Positions 24,566 through 33,697 of a stretch of DNA of 40,721 bases are shown piece by piece. This DNA comes from a bacterium (lineage in GTDB: Bacteria > Bacteroidota > Bacteroidia > Cytophagales > Cyclobacteriaceae), in assembly GCA_024743255.1 (NCBI GenBank), contig JANSWY010000040.1, positions 1-40,721 of the forward strand, read 5' to 3'. Position 1 is the first letter of the stretch; every line of letters begins with the position of its first letter. Made by a program: the position numbers and the translations under genes. A model generated the notes under the pieces. It worked only from the letters and a program-made list of their open reading frames with translations. It had not been told where the DNA came from and searched no databases.

Positions 24566-25321
24566 ATGAGAAAATTAAAAATCACTTTCATGGTTGGGGC
24601 TATCATGGCAATGGCTTTTACCACCACACAAGCACAAGATGTAGATGAAATCATTTCTACATATCTGGAAAACATCGGAGGTGTTGATGCACTAAAGAGC
24701 TTAAAAGGAATGAAAATCACAGCAAAGGTAAACCAAGGCGGTATGGAGATTCCTTTGGACATCTATCAAATGGCTGATGGTAGACAAATGACATCTATTT
24801 CATTCCAGGGAATGACAATTAAGCAAGGTGTATTTGATGGTGAAACTTTGTGGGGTACTAACTTCCAAACTATGAAAGCAGAGAAATCTGATTCAGAAGC
24901 TACAAGCAACCAAAAACTTGACGCAAACGACTTCCCGGATGCACTTATCGATTACAAAGAAAAAGGATATACTGCTGAGCTTCTTGGGAAAGAAGACATG
25001 GACGGGAGCGAAACCTTCAAAGTAAAACTTGTTAAGGAGCCAAGAATGATTGATGGAGTAGAAGTTGATGACATCACTTATTACTACTTTGATACTGAAG
25101 CATTCATTCCTCTTGCTCAGGAGTCTGAAATTAACCAAGGTCCTCAGAAAGGAAGCATTCAACAAATCAAATTTTCTGATTATCAGGAAGTTGATGGCCT
25201 TTACTTCCCATTTTCAATGACTCAGGGAATCAAAGATGGTATGTCTCAACCTATCATCATTGACGCTATCGAGCTAAACCCAGAAGTAGCTGACGCAGAT
25301 TTTGCATTTCCTGAAGAGTAA
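24566..25321 (+). CDS. Secreted LolA-like outer-membrane lipoprotein-sorting-type protein
   Basis: The 251-residue protein has a signal peptide (cleavage about residue 23, TTTQAQ). Its mature part begins VDEIISTYLENIGGVDALKS, the start typical of a Bacteroidota group usually annotated as outer-membrane lipoprotein-sorting protein. The remainder is beta-rich with LolA/LolB-like patterns: FDGETLWGTNFQ, TYYYFDTEAFIPLAQESEI and KFSDYQEVDGLYFPFSM. Such half-open barrels bind hydrophobic groups in the periplasm. It is not the canonical LolA, and the ligand is unknown. It lies 22 bases before the sortilin-like gene on the same strand, and the terminator at 28439 ends both, so the two probably act together. 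Confidence 0.8.
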   Translation: MRKLKITFMVGAIMAMAFTTTQAQDVDEIISTYLENIGGVDALKSLKGMKITAKVNQGGMEIPLDIYQMADGRQMTSISFQGMTIKQGVFDGETLWGTNFQTMKAEKSDSEATSNQKLDANDFPDALIDYKEKGYTAELLGKEDMDGSETFKVKLVKEPRMIDGVEVDDITYYYFDTEAFIPLAQESEINQGPQKGSIQQIKFSDYQEVDGLYFPFSMTQGIKDGMSQPIIIDAIELNPEVADADFAFPEE

Positions 25322-25343
25322 TTAAGACAACATTTAAGGAAGT

Positions 25344-28300
25344 ATGAAGAAAGCATATTTATCTATCGCACTTTCTCTAGGTGCGATAGTATCAACATTT
25401 GCCCAGGATATTGTATTGAAAGGTGACGCCCTTTTTGGTGGCCTTCAAGCAAGACATATCGGACCCGCTCTAATGAGTGGTAGAATTATTGACCTTGAAA
25501 CTCACCCTACTAATGATAAAGTACTTTATGTAGGTACTGCTGGTGGTGGTGTATGGAAAAGTAGTAACGGAGGTTCTTCTTTCGTTCCAATTTTTGATGA
25601 ACATACTCAGTGTATTGGTCAAATAGCATTAGACCCAAGTAACCCTGATAAAAACATCTGGGTTGGTACTGGAGAAATCTGGACAAGAAATAGTGTTTCA
25701 GTTGGAGACGGACTTTATAAGTCTACCGACGGTGGAGTAAACTTCAAAAAAGTTGGTTTCGAAAACTCTGAAAGAATCAGTAGTATCGAAATTAATCCAA
25801 ATAACTCACAGGAAATGTATGTGGGTGTTCTTGGAGCTCTTTGGGGTGATTCTGAAGAAAGAGGAGTATTCAAATCCAGTGATGGAGGTGCAACATGGGA
25901 AAAAATCCTCTACATCGATCAGAAAACTGGTTGCGGTGATGTAATACTTGACCCTAATGACCCAAACACTTTGTATGCATCAATGTGGGAATTCAGAAGA
26001 ACTGGTTGGTCATTTGAATCAGGAGGAAACAACAGTGCTCTTTACAAATCAACTGATGCTGGTAAAACATGGAACAAAATTCATAATGGTTTCCCTGCTG
26101 GAAAGCTAGGAAGAATTGCTGTTGCAGTTGCACCATCTGATTCCAAAAGAATCTACGCAGTTCTGGAAACTGAAAAGGATAAAGACAAAGGTCTATACAG
26201 ATCTGATGATGCTGGTGCCAGCTGGGAATTACTAAATGGTGATTTCGGTCTGGTTGTTAGACCATTCTATTTCTCCAGAATTGTAGTTGACCCTAAGAAC
26301 CCAGACGTAGTGATCAAAGGTGGTTTGTTTGGATCTATCAGTAGAGATGGAGGAAAAACATTCAGAAACCTGGGTAACATGCACGCGGATATTCATGATT
26401 TCGCATTCAATATCAACAACTCTGACCAGATGTTCGCAGGAACTGATGGTGGTGTTTACAGATCTTGGGATGGTGGAAACACAATGGAAATTGTGGCAAA
26501 CCTACCAGTATCTCAGTTCTATCATATCAGTGTTGATAATGAAGAACCTTATAACATCTATGGTGGATTACAAGACAATGGGTCATGGTATGGTCCTTCT
26601 CAATCTCCAGGTGGAATTGAAGCAAGAGATTGGAATGTTGTTGGTGTAGGTGATGGATTTAGAGTATTAAGACATCCAACGAAGAGAATTTTATATTCAG
26701 AAATGCAAGGTGCTGATAATGTTTGGAGATATGACATGGACAAAAACCAAACTAAAACCATTCAGCCTCTTCCAGTAAAAGGTGATCCAAAACTAAGATT
26801 CAATTGGAATGCTCCAATGGCAATCAGTGACCACCAGCCAGACAGATTCTATATGGGTAGTCAGTTTCTACACAAGTCGGAAGACATGGGTAATACCTGG
26901 GAAATTATTTCTCCTGATTTGACTACTAACGACAAATCAAAACAACAGCAGGAGAATTCAGGAGGTCTTTCCAAAGACAATTCAGGAGCAGAAAATCACT
27001 GTACTATATTTACAATTGCAGAGTCTCCAGTTGACCAAAATGTGATCTGGGTAGGTACTGATGATGGAAATGTACAAGTAACTCAGGACGGTGGTAAAAC
27101 ATGGACAAACACTACTCCAAACATTAGTGGATTACCAGCCAACACTTGGGTTTATCATATCGAAGCTAGTGTACATGGAAAAGGTACTGCTTATGCGGTA
27201 TTTGATGGACACACTAGCAATGATAAAACTCCATATGCTTACAAGACTACAGACTTTGGTCAAACATGGACATCCATCATTTCTGAAGATGTTTATGGAT
27301 TTGTAAGAAGTATCCAGGAGGATTATGAAAGTGAAAACCTTTTATTCCTTGGAACTGAGTTTGGCTTATATGCCACGATTGATGGAGGTAAAAACTGGAG
27401 CAGATTTAACAAAGGAATCCCTCCTGTGGCTGTTCATTTCCTTGATCTTCAAAAGCAAACTAATGACTTAGTGCTTGGTACTCATGGTAGAGGTATTATC
27501 ATTGTTGATGACATCAGCCCAATGAGACAATTGAGCCAGGAGGTACTTGCAAAGAATTTCCATTTTCTTGAAACAAAACCAACAATAATTCAGGAGTCTG
27601 GAGGATTTGGAGGAACAGCTACTGAAAGGGAATTCGTAGGAAGAAACAGAAGCTCAGCTGCTAAAATCATGTACTACATGAAGAAGAGACATATTTTCGG
27701 AAAGATGTCTCTTGAGATTCAGGACATGGATGGTAACACATTAACTGAAATTTCACCAAGCAAATCTAAGGGTATCAATATCGTAACATGGAGTTACAAT
27801 ATCAGACCTCCTAGAATGGCGAAAGGTAAAACATTCAGTTTTGGTGGCTTCACTCCTGCCAGAGTCCCTGCAGGAACTTACAAAGTTGTGTTAACAAAAG
27901 GTAAAGAAACATTTGAAACGACTATTGAGCTTATTAATGATCCTAAATCTGATAGAACTGAAGCAGATAGAATGACATTGCATAAGCAAACAATGGATAT
28001 ATACAATACATGTGAGGATTTAGCGTACATGGTATATGAATTAGATGAAATTGTTGCTAAAGCCGAAGAGGTTTCTAAAAATGGAGGTTCTAAGACTGCT
28101 AAACCAGTTATTTCAGAGCTTACGGCATTAAAAGAAACTTTAGTAATCACAACTGGTGACAACTATGTTGGATCAGCAGAACCTCAGTTAAGAGAAAAGC
28201 TTGCTACTCTATATAGTAAGATTGCTCAAGGGTTCGATCCTGCAAATGCCTCAGAACTTGAAAACCTGGCTTTATTAACTGAAAGATTTGACAAAGCAAA

Positions 28301-28418
28301 AGCTGATTTTGCCAAGATCAAGTCCAAGAGAGTTGCCAAAATGGAGAAATTCATGGCTGGCAAATCTATGGAACCTGTTAAGTTGAAGACAAGAGAAGAA
28401 TATTTGAAAGATCAATAA
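25344..28418 (+). CDS. Secreted sortilin/VPS10-like BNR-repeat propeller protein
   Basis: The 1024-residue protein has a signal peptide (MKKAYLSIALSLGAIVSTFAQ). About 700 residues of propeller follow, with roughly eleven Asp-box repeats of the form KSxDGGxTW (for example KSTDGGVNF, KSSDGGATW, KSTDAGKTW, KSEDMGNTW, TQDGGKTW, TIDGGKNW). This number fits a ten-bladed sortilin-type propeller or two smaller ones. After about residue 735 comes a beta domain (MSLEIQDMDGNTLTEISPSK) and a helical C-terminal region. Databases often call this family glycosyl hydrolase or VPS10-domain protein, but no catalytic residues can be pointed out and a binding role is more likely. No T9SS sorting domain is present. 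It is downstream of a LolA-like gene and ends at a strong terminator. Confidence 0.88.
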   Translation: MKKAYLSIALSLGAIVSTFAQDIVLKGDALFGGLQARHIGPALMSGRIIDLETHPTNDKVLYVGTAGGGVWKSSNGGSSFVPIFDEHTQCIGQIALDPSNPDKNIWVGTGEIWTRNSVSVGDGLYKSTDGGVNFKKVGFENSERISSIEINPNNSQEMYVGVLGALWGDSEERGVFKSSDGGATWEKILYIDQKTGCGDVILDPNDPNTLYASMWEFRRTGWSFESGGNNSALYKSTDAGKTWNKIHNGFPAGKLGRIAVAVAPSDSKRIYAVLETEKDKDKGLYRSDDAGASWELLNGDFGLVVRPFYFSRIVVDPKNPDVVIKGGLFGSISRDGGKTFRNLGNMHADIHDFAFNINNSDQMFAGTDGGVYRSWDGGNTMEIVANLPVSQFYHISVDNEEPYNIYGGLQDNGSWYGPSQSPGGIEARDWNVVGVGDGFRVLRHPTKRILYSEMQGADNVWRYDMDKNQTKTIQPLPVKGDPKLRFNWNAPMAISDHQPDRFYMGSQFLHKSEDMGNTWEIISPDLTTNDKSKQQQENSGGLSKDNSGAENHCTIFTIAESPVDQNVIWVGTDDGNVQVTQDGGKTWTNTTPNISGLPANTWVYHIEASVHGKGTAYAVFDGHTSNDKTPYAYKTTDFGQTWTSIISEDVYGFVRSIQEDYESENLLFLGTEFGLYATIDGGKNWSRFNKGIPPVAVHFLDLQKQTNDLVLGTHGRGIIIVDDISPMRQLSQEVLAKNFHFLETKPTIIQESGGFGGTATEREFVGRNRSSAAKIMYYMKKRHIFGKMSLEIQDMDGNTLTEISPSKSKGINIVTWSYNIRPPRMAKGKTFSFGGFTPARVPAGTYKVVLTKGKETFETTIELINDPKSDRTEADRMTLHKQTMDIYNTCEDLAYMVYELDEIVAKAEEVSKNGGSKTAKPVISELTALKETLVITTGDNYVGSAEPQLREKLATLYSKIAQGFDPANASELENLALLTERFDKAKADFAKIKSKRVAKMEKFMAGKSMEPVKLKTREEYLKDQ

Positions 28419-28438
28419 TATTGATTCTTAATTATAAG

Positions 28439-28472
28439 AAAAGGCTTCCTGAGAAATCGGGAAGCCTTTTTT
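28439..28472 (+). terminator. Rho-independent terminator after the sortilin-like gene
   Basis: AAAAGGCTTCC (28439-28449) pairs perfectly with GGAAGCCTTTT (28460-28470) around a 10-base loop and is followed by more T residues, 20 bases after the stop codon. Confidence 0.92.
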
Positions 28473-28536
28473 ATTTCCACTATTTGATCCAATTATTGTA
28501 ATATTTCCAACTTAACTATAAAATATCATTGCTTTT

Positions 28537-28567
28537 TTTGTAATTATTCTAGGTATTGCTAAATTAC
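28537..28567 (+). promoter_or_regulatory. Possible promoter TTTG-N19-TAAATTAC
   Basis: TTTG (28537-28540) is separated by 19 bases from TAAATTAC (28560-28567), which has two mismatches in the -7 consensus. It would give a leader of about 100 bases for the lipoprotein starting at 28673. Confidence 0.35.
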
Positions 28568-28672
28568 TTTAATCCAGCCGAACCTTAATTGTGCCAACCA
28601 ATTTTGGGGAATTTGGAAACACCATCTTCCACAAGGATTGACGTCCTTTGGGAGTTAACACACTTTAACCAA

Positions 28673-30343
28673 ATGACTCGTTACAATATGCAACGTTATT
28701 ACCGGTATGTCCTCATTTTTCTGTTTGGACAGTTATTCTTAGGTTGTAATCCTGATGACCTTGAAGAATTAGAGAAATACGGATACATTTCACTATCCCC
28801 TTCTGCAGAATTTGATGAATTGTTATACGATAACATTACCGTTACTGTATATGATGAAGATTCAGTACTCGTAGTATTTTACGAAAGTATAAGCGGAGCT
28901 CCTGAGCAGATTGAGCTTCCAGTGGGTAATTATTACCTGATCGTTAAATCCAATGCATTGCTTGAAGGTGCTTTAGGGGTTGAGATTTATCTGGAATCCG
29001 GCCTGTTCTCAGTATCTCAAGATTTGACATTTACTATAAGCCTGCCCCTTGAAGCTGTAGCTATTCCTCCTGAAGAAGGTGAATTTATCCCAGAGATGAG
29101 ACGATTTATAAAAGCCTTTGGGGGACCCTCAACAGATGTCGCTTACGATGCAATAGAATTATCGACTGACGGATATGTGGCAGTAGGTTATACCAGAGCA
29201 GCCGGTGGAGATGTTTCTAACTATATTGGTGGTACCAGGGATTTTTGGGTCATAAAATTAGATTTTGATGGAGAACTTGTATGGGAAAAAACCTTCGGAG
29301 GCTCCAGTACTGAAATTGCGCATTCAGTGGCAGAGGCCATTGATGGGTCAGGTTATGTTGTTGCTGGCTATTCATCATCATCTAATGGTGATTTAACCGG
29401 AAACTATGGCAGTAACGACTACTGGGTGATAAAAGTAGATCCCGATGGAAATTTACTGTGGCAGAAGAACTATGGTGGATCAGGGCTTGATAGAGCTGAA
29501 GAAATTGTAGCTACCAGCGATGGTGGATATATAATCAATGGAAGGACAAATTCAAGTAACAACGATGTTGTTGGTTACAATGGAGGTAATGACTTCTGGG
29601 TAGTGAAAATTGATGGAAATGGTAATATAGAATGGCAAAATCCACTTGGAGGAAGTAGCACAGAACTGGGTTATGCAATAACTGAGACCAGTGATGGTGG
29701 ATACGCTGCTACAGGGTACTCAAGATCAACAAACGGAGATGTTTCAACAAATAATGGAGGTACCGACTTCTGGATTGTTAAACTTAGCTCATCTGGTTCA
29801 ATAGAATGGGAAAGTGCATATGGAGGAACGTCAGATGATATCCCGTATGGAATTGGACAAGATGATGACGGAAACTATTTGATTGGTGGACTAACCAGAT
29901 CCAATAATACAGGTGATGTCACAGGCTTCAATGGTGGTACAGATGACTTCTGGGGTATAAAACTTAATAGTAGTGGTGGATTGATCTGGCAAAAAACTAT
30001 TGGAGGTTCAAATCGTGACATTGCACTTGGTGCAAGAACTGACAGAGATGGCAATCTGGTAATTCAAGGATACTCCAGATCAACAAATGGTGATCGCGTA
30101 AATACAACCTATGGGGGATGGGATATGTGGACAACAAGACTAGATGGTGATGGAAACCTGGATTGGGAGGTAAGTCACGGTGGATCAAGTACTGATATTG
30201 GCTACAGTGCGTTTCAAGCCAGAGACAGAGGATATATACTTTCTGGATATTCCAGGACAGCAAACGGTGTTGTCCCTAGCAATAACGGAAATACAGACTA
30301 CTTTTTAGTAAAAGTTGATACCGAAGGAAGCTTCACAGAATAA
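28673..30343 (+). CDS. Lipoprotein with seven beta-propeller repeats
   Basis: The open frame goes back to a TTG at 28589, but the ATG at 28673 (or 28688) starts a proper lipoprotein signal ending FLFGQLFLGC, giving about 556 residues. After a small N-terminal domain (about 28-140), seven repeats of about 53 residues follow. Each contains GGSSTxxxYAI, SDGGYxxxGYSRS, NGDV, DFWVVKLD and GNIEWxK elements. Seven repeats match a closed seven-bladed propeller. The family occurs widely in Bacteroidota, often with a T9SS tail, which is missing here because the protein ends DTEGSFTE. It is probably an outer-membrane or surface lipoprotein of unknown binding function. A terminator follows, so the gene is monocistronic. 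Confidence 0.8.
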   Translation: MTRYNMQRYYRYVLIFLFGQLFLGCNPDDLEELEKYGYISLSPSAEFDELLYDNITVTVYDEDSVLVVFYESISGAPEQIELPVGNYYLIVKSNALLEGALGVEIYLESGLFSVSQDLTFTISLPLEAVAIPPEEGEFIPEMRRFIKAFGGPSTDVAYDAIELSTDGYVAVGYTRAAGGDVSNYIGGTRDFWVIKLDFDGELVWEKTFGGSSTEIAHSVAEAIDGSGYVVAGYSSSSNGDLTGNYGSNDYWVIKVDPDGNLLWQKNYGGSGLDRAEEIVATSDGGYIINGRTNSSNNDVVGYNGGNDFWVVKIDGNGNIEWQNPLGGSSTELGYAITETSDGGYAATGYSRSTNGDVSTNNGGTDFWIVKLSSSGSIEWESAYGGTSDDIPYGIGQDDDGNYLIGGLTRSNNTGDVTGFNGGTDDFWGIKLNSSGGLIWQKTIGGSNRDIALGARTDRDGNLVIQGYSRSTNGDRVNTTYGGWDMWTTRLDGDGNLDWEVSHGGSSTDIGYSAFQARDRGYILSGYSRTANGVVPSNNGNTDYFLVKVDTEGSFTE

Positions 30344-30391
30344 TCAGAAAACCAACAGACAAACAATAGATAGTTAAAATTAAGTACGACG

Positions 30392-30418
30392 AAAAGGCAG
30401 CAATTAGCTGCCTTTTTT
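30392..30418 (+). terminator. Rho-independent terminator after the propeller lipoprotein gene
   Basis: AAAAGGCAGC (30392-30401) pairs perfectly with GCTGCCTTTT (30407-30416) around the loop AATTA, and T residues run to 30418. Confidence 0.92.
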
Positions 30419-30481
30419 ATTTTATATGGACTTTTTGACATGTAATGTATAGTTGGATCAATATGTGTAGAGCCCTTACAC

Positions 30482-31408
30482 ATGGATGCATATTCAAATA
30501 CAATCATAACAGCAGTTGACAAGATCAAAAATGCTGTTGTCAAAATAGATATAAGAAGAAAATCAAGAAGAAGACAAGAACAAAACGGATCAGGTTCTGG
30601 CTTCATATTTTCTTCTGATGGAATGATTTTCACCAATAGCCACGTAGTAAATGGTGCTGATGAAATAGCGGCTACTTTCCTTGATGGAAGTACAGAAACG
30701 GCCTACTTGGTGGGTGAAGATCCGAACTCTGATCTGGCGATCATTAAAACTTCAGGCTCCAATTTCTCAGTGGCATCATTAGCTAATTCCGATCACTTAC
30801 AGATTGGCCAGTTAGCAATTGCCATAGGAAACCCCCTAGGCTATCAACACACAATAACAGCTGGTGTTGTAAGTGCTTTGGGAAGAACTTTAAGACTCGG
30901 AAATGGAGTAACTATCGACAATGTTATTCAAACCGATGTGGCTCTAAATCCAGGAAACTCAGGTGGCCCAATGATTGATGGGAATGGTGAAGTGTTTGGT
31001 ATTAATACTGCAACATTAAGAGGAGCAAACGGATTAAGCTTTTCTCTTGATATTAATCTGGCTAAAGCACTCGCATCAGACTTAATCAAATATGGAAAGA
31101 TAAGAAGAGCACATATAGGTGTGATGCTTCAGGAAATACAATTGAATCAAAGGGTGATAAATGTTTTCCAATTAGAATCAACTAAAGGATTATTGATCAC
31201 TGATTTGCTAGAGAACTCACCCGCATTTCACTCAAACCTTCAGAAAGGAGATATATTGCTCCAGGTAAATGATAGCGACATCAATTCGATAAATGATTTA
31301 TTTCAGAGACTCAGAGTAGATGCTATTGGCAAAGCGCTCAAATTGACTGTCCTCAGATCTGGCAAATTGAAGGAAGACGTATATATAATTCCAGTCCTAA
31401 AGAACTAG
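30482..31408 (+). CDS. HtrA/DegP-like trypsin-fold serine protease with one PDZ domain, no signal peptide
   Basis: The 308-residue protein has the full catalytic triad: His54 in FTNSHVV, Asp84 in DPNSDLAIIK and Ser160 in NPGNSGGPM. A PDZ domain (about 205-305) includes GLLITDLLENSPAFHSNLQK, then GDILLQVND. Periplasmic HtrA proteases normally start with a signal peptide or membrane anchor. Here the protein begins MDAYSNTIITAVDKIKNAVV, which is not hydrophobic enough, and no in-frame upstream start was seen. It may therefore act in the cytoplasm. The N-terminal basic patch RRKSRRRQEQ replaces the usual loop. Its TAG stop shares a CTAG tetramer with the convergent gene. It follows a strong terminator, so it has its own promoter. 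Confidence 0.9.
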   Translation: MDAYSNTIITAVDKIKNAVVKIDIRRKSRRRQEQNGSGSGFIFSSDGMIFTNSHVVNGADEIAATFLDGSTETAYLVGEDPNSDLAIIKTSGSNFSVASLANSDHLQIGQLAIAIGNPLGYQHTITAGVVSALGRTLRLGNGVTIDNVIQTDVALNPGNSGGPMIDGNGEVFGINTATLRGANGLSFSLDINLAKALASDLIKYGKIRRAHIGVMLQEIQLNQRVINVFQLESTKGLLITDLLENSPAFHSNLQKGDILLQVNDSDINSINDLFQRLRVDAIGKALKLTVLRSGKLKEDVYIIPVLKN

Positions 31409-31584
31409 GCTGAATCCTTACTTAGAAGCTCGATTTCCTTACCAACCTGATCTGCTTCTGCATATTTTTTATCGCTGGCTGTTCTGTCTACTGTAGAGAG
31501 TTCGTAAGCTTCTTTCATTAGCTTTTCATACTTCTTCTGCAATTTCGCTGCAGGGTCTTTTTTCGAGTTGAATAGTCCAAACAT
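31405..31584 (-). CDS. Lacal_2735-type small protein (59 aa)
   Basis: The 59-residue product starts MFGLFNSKKDPAAKLQKKYE. The rest is a helical, charged chain (KLMKEAYELSTVDRTASDKK, then YAEADQVGKEIE), close to the Lacal_2735 family common in Bacteroidota. The open frame extends upstream to 31617, but those eleven residues are not family-like and the ATG at 31584 is the natural start. The stop codon (TAG) lies in the same CTAG tetramer as the stop of the convergent protease gene. The function of the family is unknown. Confidence 0.8.
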   Translation of the reverse strand: MFGLFNSKKDPAAKLQKKYEKLMKEAYELSTVDRTASDKKYAEADQVGKEIELLSKDSA

Positions 31585-31737
31585 TTTATTTTTTTGTATT
31601 GGAACACATCCTTGCAAGATTTGTTTGCTTTATTCTAAGATTGATGATATCTATTTTAAAATTATGCGCTGATCTAACATTTATCAGGTTATTGCAATTA
31701 CACTATTAGTATTTTATTCCAAAATACATGACAAATT

Positions 31738-31785
31738 AATTAGGATCGCTAATGTAGAATGAATTAGCATTAGACAATCCTAATT
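31738..31785. repeat. Large imperfect inverted repeat upstream of korA
   Basis: AATTAGGAT (31738-31746) pairs with ATCCTAATT (31777-31785), and inside it CTAATG (31749-31754) pairs with CATTAG (31768-31773), separated by a 2/3-base internal loop and a 13-base loop. It ends 46 bases before the korA start. It could be an operator dyad or a transcript hairpin; no T-run follows, so it is not a terminator. Confidence 0.6.
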
Positions 31786-31831
31786 ACTAAATTATATAGG
31801 TAATTAAGCGTATCACTACATTTTTAGCGCT

Positions 31832-33697
31832 ATGAACACTCAAAAACCCGAAACCAAAGATGAAGTAGTTATTCTTTTTGCTGGTGACTCTGGTGATGGC
31901 ATCCAATTAACAGGTGGCCAATTCACAGAGACTGTAGAGATTTTCGGCAATGACATTAGTACATTTCCTAATTTCCCTGCAGAAATCCGCGCTCCTGCTG
32001 GTACGCTATCAGGTGTATCTGGATTCCAACTGAAGTTTGGTAGTATTGAAGTATTTACAGCAGGAGATCAATATGATGTTCTGGTTGTAATGAATGCTGC
32101 AGCTCTAAAAGTCAACCTTCAAAACCTAAAAAAGGGAGGAATAATTATAGCCAACACTTCAGGTTTTGATAGTAAAAATTTAAGGAACGCAAAATATATC
32201 GACGGAGAAAACCCATTGACCAACCAATCTCTAGATGGTTATGAGCTTCATTCCATTGACATAACTAAACTAACACGAGAGGCCCTCAAAGATTCTGGAT
32301 TAAGTGTCAAAGAAATAGATAGAAGTAAGAATATGTTTGTTCTTGGTTTCATTTATTGGATGTTTAATCAATCCGTAGACAACACTGTTAAAAACATAAC
32401 CGAGAAGTTCAAAAACAAGCCTGATCTTGCAAAATCGAATATTAGTGTTCTGAAAGCTGGGTATAATTTTGGAGATACCAGTGAAACTTTCAGCTCGAGA
32501 TTCAAAGTAAAACCAGCAAAACTCCCAAAAGGAAAATATAGAAATATAAGTGGGAACCAGGCCATTTCTCTTGGATTGGTTGCTGCTGCGAATAAGTCAA
32601 ACCTTGAGCTATTTTATGGGAGTTATCCAATCACTCCAGCTTCCGATATCCTGCATGAGTTATCCAGGTATAAAAACCTTGGAGTTAAAACCTTTCAGGC
32701 CGAGGATGAAATTGCAGCAATAGCTGCAACAATAGGTGCTTCTTTTGGTGGATCCCTGGCGGCAACAGCAAGCTCAGGGCCAGGAATTGCTCTAAAAGGA
32801 GAAGCACTTGGATTAAGTGTTATACTTGAAATTCCATTAGTAATTGTAAATGTACAACGAGGAGGTCCTTCTACCGGGTTGCCAACTAAAACAGAACAAG
32901 CAGATCTGTGGCAAGCTTTGTACGGAAGAAATGGAGAAGCTCCAATTCCTGTACTAGCTGCTGCAACTCCAAAGGATTGTTTCGATATGGCGTATGAAGC
33001 GTGTAGGATCGCTGTAGAGCATATGACGCCTGTATTTTTACTGTCAGATGGGTACATCGCGAATGGCGCAGAACCCTGGGCATTTCCAAAGAGCTCAGAC
33101 TTAAAGCCTATTGAGCCTATCACAAATGTGGAAGGCATGACCACTGAAGAAGGTCAGTTACTTCCATATAAACGTAACAAAGACCTTGTGAGGCCATGGA
33201 TAGTTCCCGGTCAAAAAGGATTTGAGCATAGAATTGGTGGTTTAGAAAAGGAGGCGGATACTGGTAACGTATCATATGACCCTCTCAACCATCAAAACAT
33301 GACCAAGACCCGAGAAGAGAAAGTCTTAAAAATCGCAGAAGATATTCCAGAGCAGCAGATTGAAAGTGGTCCCGATTCGGGAGAAATTGTAGTAGTTGGT
33401 TGGGGGTCTACATATGGAGCTATAGAAACAGCTGTAAGAGAATTAAATGAGGAAGGAAAACCAGTTTCACACATTCACCTCAAGTACATATTTCCATTCC
33501 CCAAAAACCTTGAGCAGTTACTGAATGGGTTTGATAAAGTAATAATTCCCGAAATGAACAGAGGTCAATTATCCAGATATATGAAACAGGAACTGGAAAT
33601 AAACATCATACCTCATAGTAAAATGATGGGACTACCATATCACGTGGAAGAGATTAAACAACTAATTGAAAATGAGCTAAGCCATGCAAAAGCCTAA
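31832..33697 (+). CDS. korA: 2-oxoacid:ferredoxin oxidoreductase, fused gamma-alpha subunit (2-oxoglutarate type)
   Basis: The 621-residue protein joins a gamma domain (about 10-215; FAGDSGDGIQLTGGQF) to the alpha/pyrimidine-binding part (about 238-621; FYGSYPITPASDIL, QAEDEIAAIAATIGAS, TASSGPGIALKGE). The complex oxidatively decarboxylates 2-oxoacids, most often 2-oxoglutarate, with coenzyme A and ferredoxin. It works with KorB, encoded directly downstream with a 14-base overlap. No separate ferredoxin-like delta subunit is present, as usual for this two-subunit type. In an aerobic heterotroph the enzyme would serve the citric-acid cycle in place of, or beside, the 2-oxoglutarate dehydrogenase complex. 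Substrate choice is inferred from the subunit type. An inverted repeat precedes the gene. Confidence 0.92.
   Translation: MNTQKPETKDEVVILFAGDSGDGIQLTGGQFTETVEIFGNDISTFPNFPAEIRAPAGTLSGVSGFQLKFGSIEVFTAGDQYDVLVVMNAAALKVNLQNLKKGGIIIANTSGFDSKNLRNAKYIDGENPLTNQSLDGYELHSIDITKLTREALKDSGLSVKEIDRSKNMFVLGFIYWMFNQSVDNTVKNITEKFKNKPDLAKSNISVLKAGYNFGDTSETFSSRFKVKPAKLPKGKYRNISGNQAISLGLVAAANKSNLELFYGSYPITPASDILHELSRYKNLGVKTFQAEDEIAAIAATIGASFGGSLAATASSGPGIALKGEALGLSVILEIPLVIVNVQRGGPSTGLPTKTEQADLWQALYGRNGEAPIPVLAAATPKDCFDMAYEACRIAVEHMTPVFLLSDGYIANGAEPWAFPKSSDLKPIEPITNVEGMTTEEGQLLPYKRNKDLVRPWIVPGQKGFEHRIGGLEKEADTGNVSYDPLNHQNMTKTREEKVLKIAEDIPEQQIESGPDSGEIVVVGWGSTYGAIETAVRELNEEGKPVSHIHLKYIFPFPKNLEQLLNGFDKVIIPEMNRGQLSRYMKQELEINIIPHSKMMGLPYHVEEIKQLIENELSHAKA

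Noticed and set aside
28589-28672. N-terminal extension of the propeller lipoprotein from a TTG at 28589
   Set aside because: The added residues are polar and would bury the lipoprotein signal; the ATG at 28673 or 28688 fits.
29110-30330. Tandem repeats as a CRISPR array or satellite DNA
   Set aside because: The periodicity is in the protein (propeller blades); the DNA copies diverge and contain no spacer/repeat alternation.
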